Source: Chara braunii
Lineage: Eukaryota; Streptophyta; Charophyceae; Charales; Characeae
Length of the DNA stretch: 28,731 nucleotides
Direction of reading: 5' to 3'
NCBI GenBank assembly: GCA_003427395.1
Contig: BFEA01000648.1
Coordinates: forward strand, 455,634 to 484,364
Positions 18,110 through 28,184 of this stretch are shown piece by piece; the first letter of the stretch is position 1, and every line of letters starts with the position of its first letter. The notes below the pieces were generated by a model, which did no database searches, was not told where the DNA came from, and was given only the letters and a program-made list of their open reading frames with translations. Both the position numbers and the translations under genes were made by a program.

Positions 18110-18880
18110 TCCATCGGCAGAACTTCAGAAATCAGCAGTGTTCTCAGTCTGTTCTATGGCGGGTCTTCACATTTGGAGTTCTTTGGCTTTGGGTACACTC
18201 GCTTTCATTTTCCTCTTGACTTCGTGCCATAGAACCCAGTATTATGTTTCTACATGTTGGCTGAGTAAACTCCATGCTTCCTTCACGTGCGTTGGTTGTT
18301 TTTCCATCGTTTCCTGACATCTTTTTCTCCATATGGACCATAGTGCTGACTTACGCAGGATTTGAAATAGATTGTTTTGCAAAGGGGGTCAGTCTTCGGG
18401 TGTTGTGAATCCTAGGAGGATAAGGGTAGTGTTTGTTGTGAAATTTGTGTTGGTTATTGAGAACCATATTTGTTGAATCTTATTCCATATGGGTTTGATC
18501 TTGGGGCAATGGAGGAAGCAGTGGAAGAGATTCTCTATCTGCCCTTCTGAGCAGTTGGCACATAGTTCATTTAAGGGGTTTCTATTTTCTTTTCTTCTTC
18601 GAATGTTCAACCATTAATTAAGTAGGATTGCTAGGTATAGGATTAACCATTGTAGACTTTTGAACTTGGGTGGATGTAGTGTTGCCACTTGGTTCCATGA
18701 AATTTCTTTTAAAATCTCAGGATCTACTTCGAGGTGTCTATTCCAGCGGTCTGCTATGACTGTTTCTGGGGCTGCTAATCTACGTCTGAGTTTATAGCCT
18801 AGGCTGGTTGTGTAGTTGATCATATTGGTTATTCGGTTGATTGTTGTGAACTTTTGTTTTAGGTTCCATGCCATTTGGTT
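18110..18880 (-). pseudogene. LINE C ORF2 C-terminus with zf-RVT zinc finger
   Basis: The minus frame 18874-18614 has RWNRHLEVDPEILKEISWNQ and KFKSLQWLILYLA, matching LINE B's pre-finger block. The frame 18610-18389 carries CANCSEGQIENLFHCFLHC (18562-18505): C-x2-C, then His, then x4-C, the zf-RVT pattern with the conserved Glu. After a stop the same frame continues as NLFQILRKSALWSIWRKRC and then YWVLWHEVKRKMK (to about 18110). This parallels LINE B's MFKIGRRVVIWAIWWKQC. Nucleic-acid binding is the expected family role. Confidence 0.82.
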
Positions 18881-20295
18881 GGGTCAAATTCTAAATCCTC
18901 TATATTAGTTTGGGGTTGGAATATAGTGAAATCTCATTTGCTATTACTTTGACTTTTATGAGATTGTTCTTGTTGACTGTGATCTACCGGATCTTTGTTG
19001 AATTTGCAGTAATCTTCTCCTGGTTCGTCTAGACTGTGCATCACGAAGGTGAGCCATTTGTTTCTGCCATCGTCCTTTTTTATGAAGGTTGGTGCATGTT
19101 CATGGGGTTTCGTGTGCGTCATTACGGCCCAGTCTGTGCGTCATTACGGCCCAGTCTGTGCGTCATTACGGCCCAGTCTCCTGTTGACCACTGTTTGACT
19201 TTTTTTTAGAGTTCATATTCGCTCCAACGGGATGGCATTTGCAATTTGTTGGAGGTTTTGGATCAGGTTGTGGCAGCCTTTGAGTTTTTCTCCGAGCTGT
19301 CTAGCCGACTGCCAATCCTTTTTAGAGTCATCCCAAGTGTTTGATTTGCCGGATGCCTCTTTGTGCCCAAGACCCCCATCTTGTGTCTTTTGCGGTGAGA
19401 GTGAACGTTATTGACTATCCAAGGGTCACAGAAGAAAGGTTGTCTAAGGATTTCTTCTTTGCTGATTGGTTTCCTTACTTTCAATGGAAAGATTTTTCTC
19501 CACGCTTTCAATAGCCTCTTCCATAAATTCAGCCTTGGTTCGTTTGGGGATTTGTTCTTTAAACCACCAGTATTCCTAAAGTCGTGCCCGTTAACGCTAT
19601 GCGATTTTAGGAAACGTACGGGCCACTACAGGAGCGCCCAAATTCATCCAACTAGAAACATTTCTACTCTATTTTTTTCCGCAGCCGATAGCTGGGTCAA
19701 GTACTGGTGGTTTAGTCCACGATTTGCTCAGGATCCAGAATGTACCTTCCATGTTCTTTGAGGTGCTGAAGTTGGGAAGTTGTTGTAGCACTTCTAGGGC
19801 CAGGGCTCTCCAAGGTAGTTTAGGACTCGTTAGTAGCTTTATAATCCATTTGGTTTGGAGAGCTTTTATTTGGTTGGTGGGGTATAGGATGCCTCAGCCT
19901 CCTTGATTCTTCTTTTTCGTTACATATTGCCATGCTATCTTTGTGATGAAGTTTTGTCTTGAGGCGTCTCTTGTCCAGAGGTAAGTTTTTTTTTTTTTTT
20001 GGAGGTCCTTTAGGGCTCTTTGGTCTGGGGTCCAGAAGGCTGCAACATACCACGTCATCAAATATATGGTCATTTTGGAGGTGTGGATCCTCGCCCAGGC
20101 GTTGAGTTTGCTGGTCATTTTGGCTAGCAGGTTGGGCATCATTTTTGTTGCAGCACCTTGTATTGACATTTGTATTCCTAGCACTCTGAGTGGATTACTG
20201 GGGTTCGCCCATGTCAGGCCTTCTGGTGTGTTTCGGGGCGGGTCGAGTCCCTCTGTTAGCCACCAGCCTACTGTCTTGCTCCAATTGATATGCAT
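18881..20295 (-). pseudogene. LINE C ORF2 thumb and connection region (broken)
   Basis: The minus frame 20295-19894 reads MHINWSKTVGWWL, LRVLGIQMSIQGAATKM, MTSKLNAWARIHTSKMTIYL and KKTYLWTRDASRQNF, corresponding to LINE B's MTVNWGDKTQGWW, IRILGVQM and VAFLWRGNYE. The frame 19511-19263 contains KPISKEEILRQPFFCDPW, the equivalent of MRWEEVARQPLFGNQW in LINE B. A run of about 11 lysine-coding A/T bases at 19987-20000 probably shifts the frame. A perfect triple 22-bp repeat interrupts it at 19114-19179. Confidence 0.75.
19114..19179. repeat. Three perfect tandem copies of a 22-bp unit
   Basis: The unit beginning GTGCGTCATTACGG occurs at 19114-19135, 19136-19157 and 19158-19179 with no differences. 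Twenty-two is not a multiple of three, so the extra copies shift the ORF2 frame. Perfect identity inside an otherwise decayed element means a recent expansion or an assembly artefact. Confidence 0.95.
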
Positions 20296-21030
20296 TTCAG
20301 AGGCTAGCTGGAATGTGCATATCGTTATGGTGAGAGCTTCAAAAGAAGAAGATTCTTCTATGAGGACGGTTAGGTCGTCTGCAAACCTGATTGTGGGGGG
20401 GGATATGGTACTTGTGCGTATTTTATTCTGTCAGCTCGGTGAGTCTGCGGATGGAGGCGATGGCTTCCATGATGAAGAGGAAGATTAGAGCTGCCAGAGG
20501 ATTTCCTTGTCTAACTGACCGGGATATTTTATACTTATTGGAAATGTGCCCATTGACTTGTACTGCCCCCATAGTATCGTTGTAGAGGACTGCTTACCCA
20601 TTTCCTGAAGTTAGGATCTACTCCCATTGTTTTCATGCATTGTTGTAAGAAGTCCCAATTGACTTGATCATAAGCTTTTTATAAGTCAAAGAAAGGATGG
20701 TCGCATTCATTTGTTTGTCTTAGATATATCTCACTGATTCTGCTAGTGGCATTACATTGTCTAGGATGAACCGGCTTGGGATGAATCCAGTTTGGTCTAT
20801 ATGAAAGCAGTTTTTTGTGGTTTTTCGAATTTCGTTAGCTAAGATCTTATATGCTACCGTTAGCAGTGTGATTGGTCTATAGCTCCTGATGTTTGTTATT
20901 TCGTTTTTTTTGTAGAGAAGTGTGACTATACCGGTGCTAAGTGTCGGCCCTAGGCTTTCATTGGTTCTTGTTGTTCTTATGAATTGGCAGTATTCATCTC
21001 CTAAGAGTGGGCAATAGGCTTGCCACAATT
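20296..21030 (-). pseudogene. LINE C reverse transcriptase (broken)
   Basis: The minus strand shows the full motif order. TGIVTLLYKKNEITNIRSYR and PITLLTVAYKILANE (about 20945-20845) precede DQTGFIPSRFILDNV (about 20805-20760). Motif A reads FFDL-stop-KAYDQVNWDFLQQ (about 20692-20645), with the first Asp kept and a TAA inside the motif. Motif B, RSVRQGNPLAALIF, lies near 20525-20480. Motif C, FADDLTVLIEES, is at 20385-20350 with both Asp present. Catalytic residues survive, but stops and a frame change prevent translation. Compared with LINE B it shares VTLLYKK and PITLLTV.Y, showing common ancestry. Confidence 0.87.
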
Positions 21031-22532
21031 ATTTTGAAAGGATGTCTATACTTGGTGTTTTTCTTGGTTTCATGGAATGCAAAGTTTTTTTATTTCTTCA
21101 TTTGTGATTGGTTGATTTAGTTCCTCTGTCATGGTGTGCGATATAGTTTTATCTAGGTGTTTGTTGAATTTTTCTCTAGCTTTGAGGATTATTCTAGGGG
21201 TAGGCGATGCTATTTTGGAGGTGTAAAACTCTTTGTAGAAGGATTCAACTATGGCAAGTATCTTTGTTGTTTTGGTTGTTAGGCCTTCTTCTCCTCTAAG
21301 TTGACTAATGGGTGAGTTCTTTCTCGTGCCTTGATTTCTCGGAAGAAGAATTTTGTCGTTTTTTCACTCTCTTCTCTCCTTCTCTTATCCTGGCTCTGAG
21401 TCACATGCCATTCGCTTTCCAAGCGTTTCAGTTGGCTAGTTATGATTTAGCTCTAGTTAACAGTTCTTCGTAGTTTGTGGATCCGGGATTATTACATAAA
21501 TTGGATTTAGCTATGTTGGCAACTGCCTCTAGTTCCTTTACTCTCTAATTTCTTTGTGCTGCTAGTTTCCTTGAGGTTGCGGATGCTGCTCTAGAAAGAT
21601 CGGTTGTTAGGGTTGGGAAAGCAGCCTCTACTCTACTTGAGTCGATGCAGGCTTGTGTTATTGCCTCTTTCATTTCGTGAATGTGAAGTATGAAATTCTT
21701 GATATTGAAGAAGCCTGACCCTTTTTGTAGACCTGGGTCGAATGTAAGGTTTATGAAAATGGGGTTGTAGTCTAATCCGTTGTGGTAGGGTGGTTTTTTT
21801 GTACCTGCGTTGAGTATAGAGCCTCTAAGGCATTTTGATACAAGAAAGAAGTTTATGGCTGAGTTAGTAATGTGTTGGGTTCTATTTATTTTCATGTATG
21901 TGAATTTGTTTATCTCTAGGTGGAGTATTCTAAGGGGCTATAGTAGATTCCTTTTCAATATTAGCGTGTGCATTGCTTGGGCCTCCGTTTGCAATTGACT
22001 TTCTCTTTCTCCTTGAGAGCACGATCGTTTGTCGCTAACTAGGTCAGGGTTGTATTCCAGTCTCCTACTAGGACTACGTGTTTTTTATGGTTAAACATTG
22101 TTGTTATGCTTTGTATGACGTTTTGTCTTTGGGAAAAGTCGTTCGGGGCATATGCGTTTATCAATTGAAAGGATTATTCCTTGAAGGTGAAGTGTAATTA
22201 TATCCATCGACCATGTTTTGGGTTCATTCTATTGTGTTTTATTTGTATTAAGTTTGGTGCCCTTAAGTTATTGTGTGAAAGGATGGTTGTTCCTGCAGAA
22301 CCAGCTCTTGAGGCAAGGGGTCAGCATGTTGCTCGCACGCATTTTAGTCTTAGTATAATTTTATTGATTATAGCTTTGTATTCTGGGAATTTTGTGAGGT
22401 GGGTTTCTTGTAGACATATAATGTTTTGAGTTTTTTTTTAGAATCATTTCAGGTAGTTAGTCAAGTTGTCTCATTTGTCTGTGTTGGTCAAAACTGTAGC
22501 TAGCCCATTGACATTCCATGGCATCACTGCGA
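21031..22532 (-). pseudogene. LINE C endonuclease domain and linker (broken)
   Basis: The minus strand begins with PWNVNGLATVLTNTDK (about 22530-22480), the expected endonuclease start. NIICLQETHLTKFP (22428-22387, Glu present), AYAPND (about 22160-22145) and VLVGDWNTTL (about 22077-22048, Asp and Asn present) follow. GLDYNPIFINLTF (about 21780-21742) stands where the family has SDHxPI. The frame 21895-21545 also includes LQKGSGFFNIKNFILH and a helical linker ending in RKLAAQRN. Several stops lie between the first two motifs. The segment 21545-21031 joins to the reverse transcriptase and is heavily decayed. The domain would nick target DNA in an active copy. Confidence 0.82.
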
Positions 22533-23820
22533 GTTCAGGCTACTTGTGGCTTCATGATATAATGTTTAGGTTTGAGGGTACGTGTGGGTTGTTGTGCTGC
22601 TATAGAAAGTGAGTGGGCACCCATCTATGTTTGTGTGTTGTAGTGATTTAGTTGTCGGGGGACTCGATGCGGTGAGAGTGGCGAATCTTGACCACTCGCG
22701 CCTTCTCTGCCAAAACCAGGTCCATATGATCTCCTCGCCGTCAAAGAGTGCATGACTCTCAGTTATCGATGTTGAGACCGCTGCTCTTTCAGTGGGGATG
22801 TTACCTGTCACGACTCCATTGGGGATGGCTTGTAGAACCTTTCAGGGTCTCCAGACCAGGTGGTCAGAGAGTTGGGCTTCCATTGGGTATCTTACCATGA
22901 AAGGTTTCAGGTCATTGAACACTAATTCCTATGAGTCATCAATCCACTTTTGTCTCCGGTAGACTCTCTCTCCTAAAATGTGTGCAGCGATCGGGGAGTC
23001 TTTGGAGATATTGGCAGCCAATACTTTTTCATTGGGGCCTGCTAGGACTATCATGGACTAGGATTTACTTACTGCAATTTTTCAATCTCCATGCTGTTGA
23101 TTCCAGCGGTATGGTATGATCACTAGTTTTTTGCAACCGCTCTTGGCCTCCAGTTTTACTGCTATAAAAATTTATGCATTCAGTCACAGTGCCATGCTTT
23201 GCGGGTTGAATGTTTCCCCTGTTGTTTCTTTGTTGCGGTCTTTAAGGACTGTGATCTGAGCCAGTAATATTTCTTTTTGTTTGTCCACAACCTCTCTTGT
23301 GTTCAGGTAATTCCATGCCTCATTCCCTTCTTCCTTTTATTTGTCAATCGTTGTCTCCTTTTCTTTTCTTTTTTGACCATTTGTCCTTTTGTTGGGATGG
23401 ATGTGTGTTGCTTCGTTGTACAACTTTGGCCACTGGATTAGTTTGTGTGAGTCTCTTGTGTGCTTCCCTGGGTTGTCCAGTGTGTGGCCGTACCGTTTTG
23501 CAAAAAAGTCTGACAATTGTTGTTCCTTTTCCAACACATCAAATTGGTTCTGGATAGGGATTTGGCTGCGGATTTTTTATTGTCGGAAGTTGAAGCGTTT
23601 TAGATTGAGGATGTGTCTTTTGCATGCAACGAAGACCTTAAATTCCACATCTCTTTCCCTTTCCGATTTCTTTACATAATCGTTCAGCCATTCACGTGAG
23701 TCTGTTCCTCCACCCTCTTCCTTTTGTGGGATTGTGTCATTTTTTTTTGTGCCTTGTTCTGTTTATCCTATGTTGGAATATTCATCAAATCCTTGGGTTT
23801 TGGGGCATGGTCCTCTCCTT
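22533..23820 (-). other. LINE C region between ORF1 and ORF2 (decayed)
   Basis: Only short minus-strand frames are seen, for example 23537-23337 with a Lys/Arg-rich end and 22811-22566. They probably represent the ORF1 C-terminus and the inter-ORF spacer. No motif is recognised. Confidence 0.45.
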
Positions 23821-25563
23821 CTAACCCTTCTTTCCATCAACATTCATTGAAGTTGGAATGATATCTTTCTCACCCGTTTTCACTTTATCAGATCCATCAA
23901 ATTCCTCTTCTTTGGATGTCACGTTCATTTGATCTATTGTTGAGGTTGTATCTCCTAAACTGTTCACCCCGCTGATTTTGCTGATAGCTTGACTGTGTGT
24001 TGGCTGGGCTGGGGAGGTGTTATCAACCTTCCGTTTGAGCGGTTTGTTTGATGATTGAGAAGTGTTGTCAACCGTGTTTATATGTGATTTGGCTTTGTGA
24101 GAGTATTTTGCACACGACATTTTTCCTCTTGCACGCAGGTTCTCAAGAAAAACCTTTTCAACTGACTCACATGTTTTGATCAGCTCCTGCCAAGTTTTCC
24201 TTCTCTCTTTGTCTTATGTGACCACTTGGGGGTCGAGGAGGTTCTTTGTCAGGTACCCTCCATCTTTGTCTTCACTTTGTTTGGCTCCCTTTTTTTGCCA
24301 TTGGCTACCATGTGGCGGGTACATGTCTGGTTGGATGGCTGGTTCACTCTCAAGTATCCACATTCACTAGGGTGTGTCCAATGTATCCTCAAATACCCAA
24401 CCTCAGTAGGCTGGGTCGTTGACGTACCACAGTTCGACTTTAGCCTCACACTCGGCCAAAACTTGGCCTGGTTTATGTGTCCCTATTGAGGGGACAATTC
24501 TTGTTTGTTCGTAGATGACCCTTCCCTCTACATTTGAAGCAGCGAGGATTTATTTTCGTAGAAAGAACCCACGTGTCTGGGGACTGAGGGGGGATGCCCG
24601 ATGTGACCTGCAAGCAGGCGATTTTGGAGTCGTAATTAGACGCGAAAAACTCAAGATTTGTTTCAAACCATTCGAAGATTGGGTTGTTTGGGTAGGTCTC
24701 CGCCAGTCTTCATTCTATGAAACTGTGGAGTTCCTCTGCCATGTTGTCGAACTGGACTCATAAATTTTCTCGCAGCATGTCTTGTTTGTGGCGTGAGGTC
24801 TTTGGCTGCGGGGCTATTCTGGGATTTCATTTTTTGACTGTTACCGCCCTTTTTTTACATTTTAAACTATTGAGTGAGGTGAGATATTTGGCATATGCTC
24901 TGTTTGGGTTGACGATCATGATCGTGTTTTTGAATCTCTTGTTGTACATGACCATTGGTTCTGTTCCTGGGATTTCCTTCAGCGCGCGGAGAGTGTCTCT
25001 CACCTAAGCTCTTTTGTCATTTGGCGTCACCTTTGAACACTTGTGTGAAAAATTGAAGAGTACTACATGATTTTCAAAAACTTTCTTACAACTTTTTTCG
25101 TTTTTCTTTGGGTATTTTCCAAATCTTCACAGTTTGTAACAGTTTGAGACGTGTCATTTTCGCCCTCAATTGTTTCTTTGATAATGTTCACTTTGGATTT
25201 GACCTGGGTGCTCAAAATCAGAAACTCCATTACATTTTGACTCATAGATTTATGGGTTGAGCTTGCTGTGTGGTGAGACCGAAATGATGGCGGTTGAGTG
25301 TTTGAAAGCCCATGGCTTTGTGCATGTCCTGTTGTGTTTGTTGGAGTTGTGGGCATAGTGCACGTGCTTGGGCTTGAACCAATTGGTAATTTGGTTCCGT
25401 CTTTCCCTGCGGTTGCTGTCATCTCGTTGTAGGTTCCTTCCATTGTGATGTGGTTGTGACTGAGATTGGAGTTGGGAGGCAATGTCTGTTGCTTAATGAA
25501 ATTTGTGGTCTTTTTGGGAGGAAACACGGGGGGACGAGGCTGCTTAGTAGATGGAAGAAGCAT
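23821..25563 (-). pseudogene. LINE C ORF1: RNA-binding-like protein with CCHC zinc knuckle (broken)
   Basis: ORF1 proteins of L1-type elements bind element RNA and act as chaperones. The minus frame 25563-25063 is a Pro/Thr/Ser/His-rich N-terminus ending in a charged helix (TQRKTKKVVRKFLK). After a frame change, TLRALKEIPGTEPMVMYNKR, NTIMIVNPNRAYAKYL and KKRAVTVKK (about 24990-24840) alternate strand-like and helix-like segments as an RRM-type fold would; this is inference. CFKCRGKGHLRTNKNC (24541-24494) is a zinc knuckle spaced C-x2-C-x4-H-x6-C, two residues longer than the usual last gap. The frame 24120-23821 is a Ser/Thr/Lys-rich tail. Position directly upstream of ORF2 supports the call. 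Confidence 0.7.
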
Positions 25564-25586
25564 TGATGAAAGAATAGAAGATTGTG

Positions 25587-25607
25587 TTTTTTTTTTGGGG
25601 GGGGGGG
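25587..25607. repeat. T10-G11 homopolymer pair near the LINE C 5' end
   Basis: Ten T followed by eleven G sit just upstream (minus-strand sense) of the first ORF1 codon. Length is likely unreliable. Confidence 0.85.
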
Positions 25608-26446
25608 AGAATTAGCACGTGAGATTAGAACCAGGTAGACGATTGTGGGTGCGGAAATGACAGGGTTTCCCCTCCCCCCTAAGGAGCCAACGCCTAGTGA
25701 CGATGATAATGGTCACATGTGTATTTTATAAATATGAATTTACGCGTGGAATGATTAGTGAGCATACATGTAATAACGACTAAACTTGTGCATTTCCCCC
25801 AGTGTATCAACTTAGTTGTAAACATTTTCATTGGCTGGTTCGATGGCTGTCTAAATGTTGTGCATTCCATGCATATTGAGAAATGCATGGTACGATAATA
25901 TCTCGTCTTATAATTCTTGCTTCATCACTCTATCGTCATAAGGCGTGCTCAGGAGATCCTTGCGTTGCGGGAAATGAGATTACAGTGTATGTGGAGGGGC
26001 TAAGCAACATAAGTTGTGTGGCAATGTTCAAACAATATGTTTTACGTCGATTTCAGTATTTATAACACGTTCAGCGACTATAGAAGTTTCAACGGGGTAT
26101 CACTATGGAACATTTGCAAACCTTTGGTATGGACGGATGAGGTAAAAGAAAACTGCACGAATGACAAAAACACGTCAACATTTAAACACACGAATAGTTT
26201 GATGTTTTGGAAGTTGGTTCATATCTCAAGGAAGAAGAGTATCATATGAAGAAGGCATATAAAGTGATTGTGAAACATAAATATCATTTGTTTCCATGAT
26301 GAGGTTATTGCCAAATGTTTGTGAGGAGTTTAGCACAACGACGAAGATGAGAGGACATTTATCAAGAGAAAAAACGCTTGTAGAAGGGGAAGAGCAAGGG
26401 GTCAAATGAGACATGACATTTTTTCCAACGAGTTCTCGGTCAGTGA
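25608..26446. other. Unassigned AT-balanced DNA
   Basis: No gene, RNA or repeat recognised. Frames on both strands are under 80 codons and show no family motif. Confidence 0.55.
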
Positions 26447-27420
26447 TTGGGAAGGACAACGCTAGTGGACCTCGCTATCGGGAAATTGGGCAGCTGGGAC
26501 CCCAAGCCCATTTCGCTGGTGGGAAGAGCTCTAATGATCAACCATGCCATATTCGCCTTCATATGGTATAAGGTGGCCTTTTGGTCACTCGATCGAAAAC
26601 ACATTTTCAGGCTTAAGCAAGCAGCATCTACTTACCTTTGGAAAAACAACCATGATGACACCTGGGCCATAAGAAGAGTGGCCTGAGACATTCTAGTGCA
26701 ACCCAGATCCAAAGGCGGACTGAGAATAATTGACCCGGAAGAAGAAATCGAGGGCCTGATTTTTTAAGTTATACTTCGCCTTCTTCTGGGCAACAATATC
26801 CCCTGGGCCCCCTATGCACAAATTCAATTGACTGCCTGACACCCCCCTCTCACCCCCTTCACCCGGTGCATCCGCTCTAATGGCTAACAAATAGCCATTG
26901 GTCTATCCATTCCACCCCAAAAACGGACACACATGATTTGCAAGCAGGAAGGCCCAGACAAGACCTCCGACAGAACCCGTTGTGGCCTGCAATGATAAAG
27001 CTTTGTAGGGAGAGGGGGGCACACCAGACACCCATGCGGATCAGATGGGAAGAGATATGGCGTCGACCACTCTTTGGCCATCCCCAAATAAAAGACCAAA
27101 CAGACTCCCCCTTCTCGCTACAAGGGAACTCCAAGTGGCAACAATGGGTCAAGAAGGGGATCTACAAGGTGGGGGGCCTGTGGGATAGCCAAACCAGGGA
27201 ATGGACACCAAAGGACACCCTGAAAACCAGAACAGACCCGATCAAAAACAGGGATTAGGGCCTGACTGAGCTCCAAGAGGTCATACGTCTGACATGTCTG
27301 CAGACTCTGAAACTGGGCCCGGTGCTTAAACACAAGGACTGGGTGATCTCGCTTGACTCCCTGCACACCCATGGCTATGTGTCCCCCAAAGATCGGATCA
27401 AAGAAGAATTCGAAATAAAA
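26447..27420 (+). pseudogene. LINE D: ORF2 connection-region fragment
   Basis: The first frame (26447-26686) reads IGKLGSWDPKPISLVGRALM, YKVAFWSLDRKHIFRLKQAA and STYLWKNNHDDTWAIRRVA, aligned with LINE B's LTQWKDRQTSLMGRSLV and VVAFLWRGNYECPRAISRVA. After a stop, KGGLRIIDPEEE parallels GGVGIIDP. The next frame (26938-27258) has PMRIRWEEIWRRPLFGHPQ, WQQWVKKGIYKVGGLWD and REWTPKDTL, parallel to LINE B. There is no palm and no zinc finger, so both ends are missing. No poly(A) or target duplication is seen. Three to four frame breaks make it a relic. Confidence 0.85.
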
Positions 27421-27486
27421 ACACCTACCTTAGGGCCTTTCAGCAGCCCAACCCTTATCGGCCTCACCCCTATATCCCGATGCCCA

Positions 27487-27760
27487 ATCTCTACCAGGCC
27501 TCATGCCCCCAACTGCTAGGTTACAGAGTGGCACGACCCACCCCAGAATAACCCCCACCTGCTAGGCCACAAGGCAAAGCGACCCGCCCCGGCTCCGGCC
27601 AACGTCAACTAGGCACCAGCTCACCAAAAGACACTAGAGTGCCTTCCACCCTCGACAACTCCTCATATTTCTCTACCAGGTCTCATGCCCTCGTACAACT
27701 CGAGTTACAGGGCAGCACGACCAAGCCCCAGCACCGACCAGCGTCGTTCTAGCCTCGTCT
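27487..27760 (+). repeat. Degenerate tandem repeat, three units
   Basis: Unit 1 (about 27511, AACTGCTAGGTTACAG...GGCACGACCCACCCC), unit 2 (about 27556, ACCTGCTAGGCCACAA...GCGACCCGCCCC) and unit 3 (about 27697, AACTCGAGTTACAGGGCAGC, ACGACCAAGCCCC) share one pattern. Units 2 and 3 also share a GC..CCG.CCA.CGTC block. CTCTACCAGG and CATGCCC precede units 1 and 3 (27488 and 27670). Unit spacing is uneven (45 and 141 bases). Function is unknown. Confidence 0.6.
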
Positions 27761-28049
27761 TTTCGCAAACCACCAGGACTCAGGACTAAGGCAAATAGCA
27801 GTGAAGCCACCAAACAACACCATAGCTATAGATCTCATTATTTATCTCCTTCATGCACTGGTTGCAGATATCCCCCCAACAAACCCCTTGAACCCTACTT
27901 CGACAAGTCTTACCACGATGAAGCCATCATCTCCACCGCTGTTGTACCCTATTGCAACCTTATAGGCTAGCCCCTTTGCCGCAGAGCGCATCATCTCCCG
28001 CCATCACAACCACCACAACCCCCTGCCTCCAACACCAAACCTTGAAAGC
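27761..28049. other. Unassigned DNA
   Basis: CCA/CAA-rich mixed sequence with no gene or repeat recognised. Confidence 0.45.
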
Positions 28050-28150
28050 AGGGTTGCCAGGCCGAACGTACGGAGGCCCCTATGTTGACCCCCGAACGTT
28101 CCGGCGTTCGGGTTCCCGTACGGGGCCCGAACTTGAAGGGGTTCGGAACC
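28050..28150 (+). mobile_element. Palindrome-rich element end, possibly hAT-like
   Basis: CAGGGTTGCCAGG (28050-28062) resembles the CAGGG starts of hAT transposon termini. Immediately inside is a cluster of CCGAACG in both orientations: CCGAACGTACGG (28062-28073), CCCGAACG-TTCCGG-CGTTCGGG (28091-28112, 8-bp stem), CCCGTACGGGG (28115-28125) and CCGAAC...GTTCGG (28127-28146). AT-rich DNA follows at once. Repeated subterminal motifs are usual for hAT ends, but no transposase or opposite end is in the window, so the class is inference. Confidence 0.45.
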
Positions 28151-28184
28151 CGCAAAAAAATATTTTGACACCCAAATGTTATTA

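Larger units (their letters stand above)
18060..25563 (-). mobile_element. LINE C: near full-length L1-type retrotransposon
   Basis: Read on the minus strand: ORF1 with an RNA-binding-like segment and a zinc knuckle (25563 to about 23800), a spacer, then ORF2 with endonuclease (22530-21750), reverse transcriptase (21030-20270), connection (20270-19260) and zinc finger (18562-18505), continuing to about 18110. It is the only copy here with a recognisable ORF1. I could not fix the 3' end: the hairpin seen in the other copies was not found at 17700-18060, and no A tail is visible. No target duplication was found. It is dead, with many stops. Confidence 0.85.

Noticed and set aside
19114-19179. 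Possible CRISPR-like repeat array
   Set aside because: The units are directly adjacent without spacers, and the context is a eukaryotic LINE.
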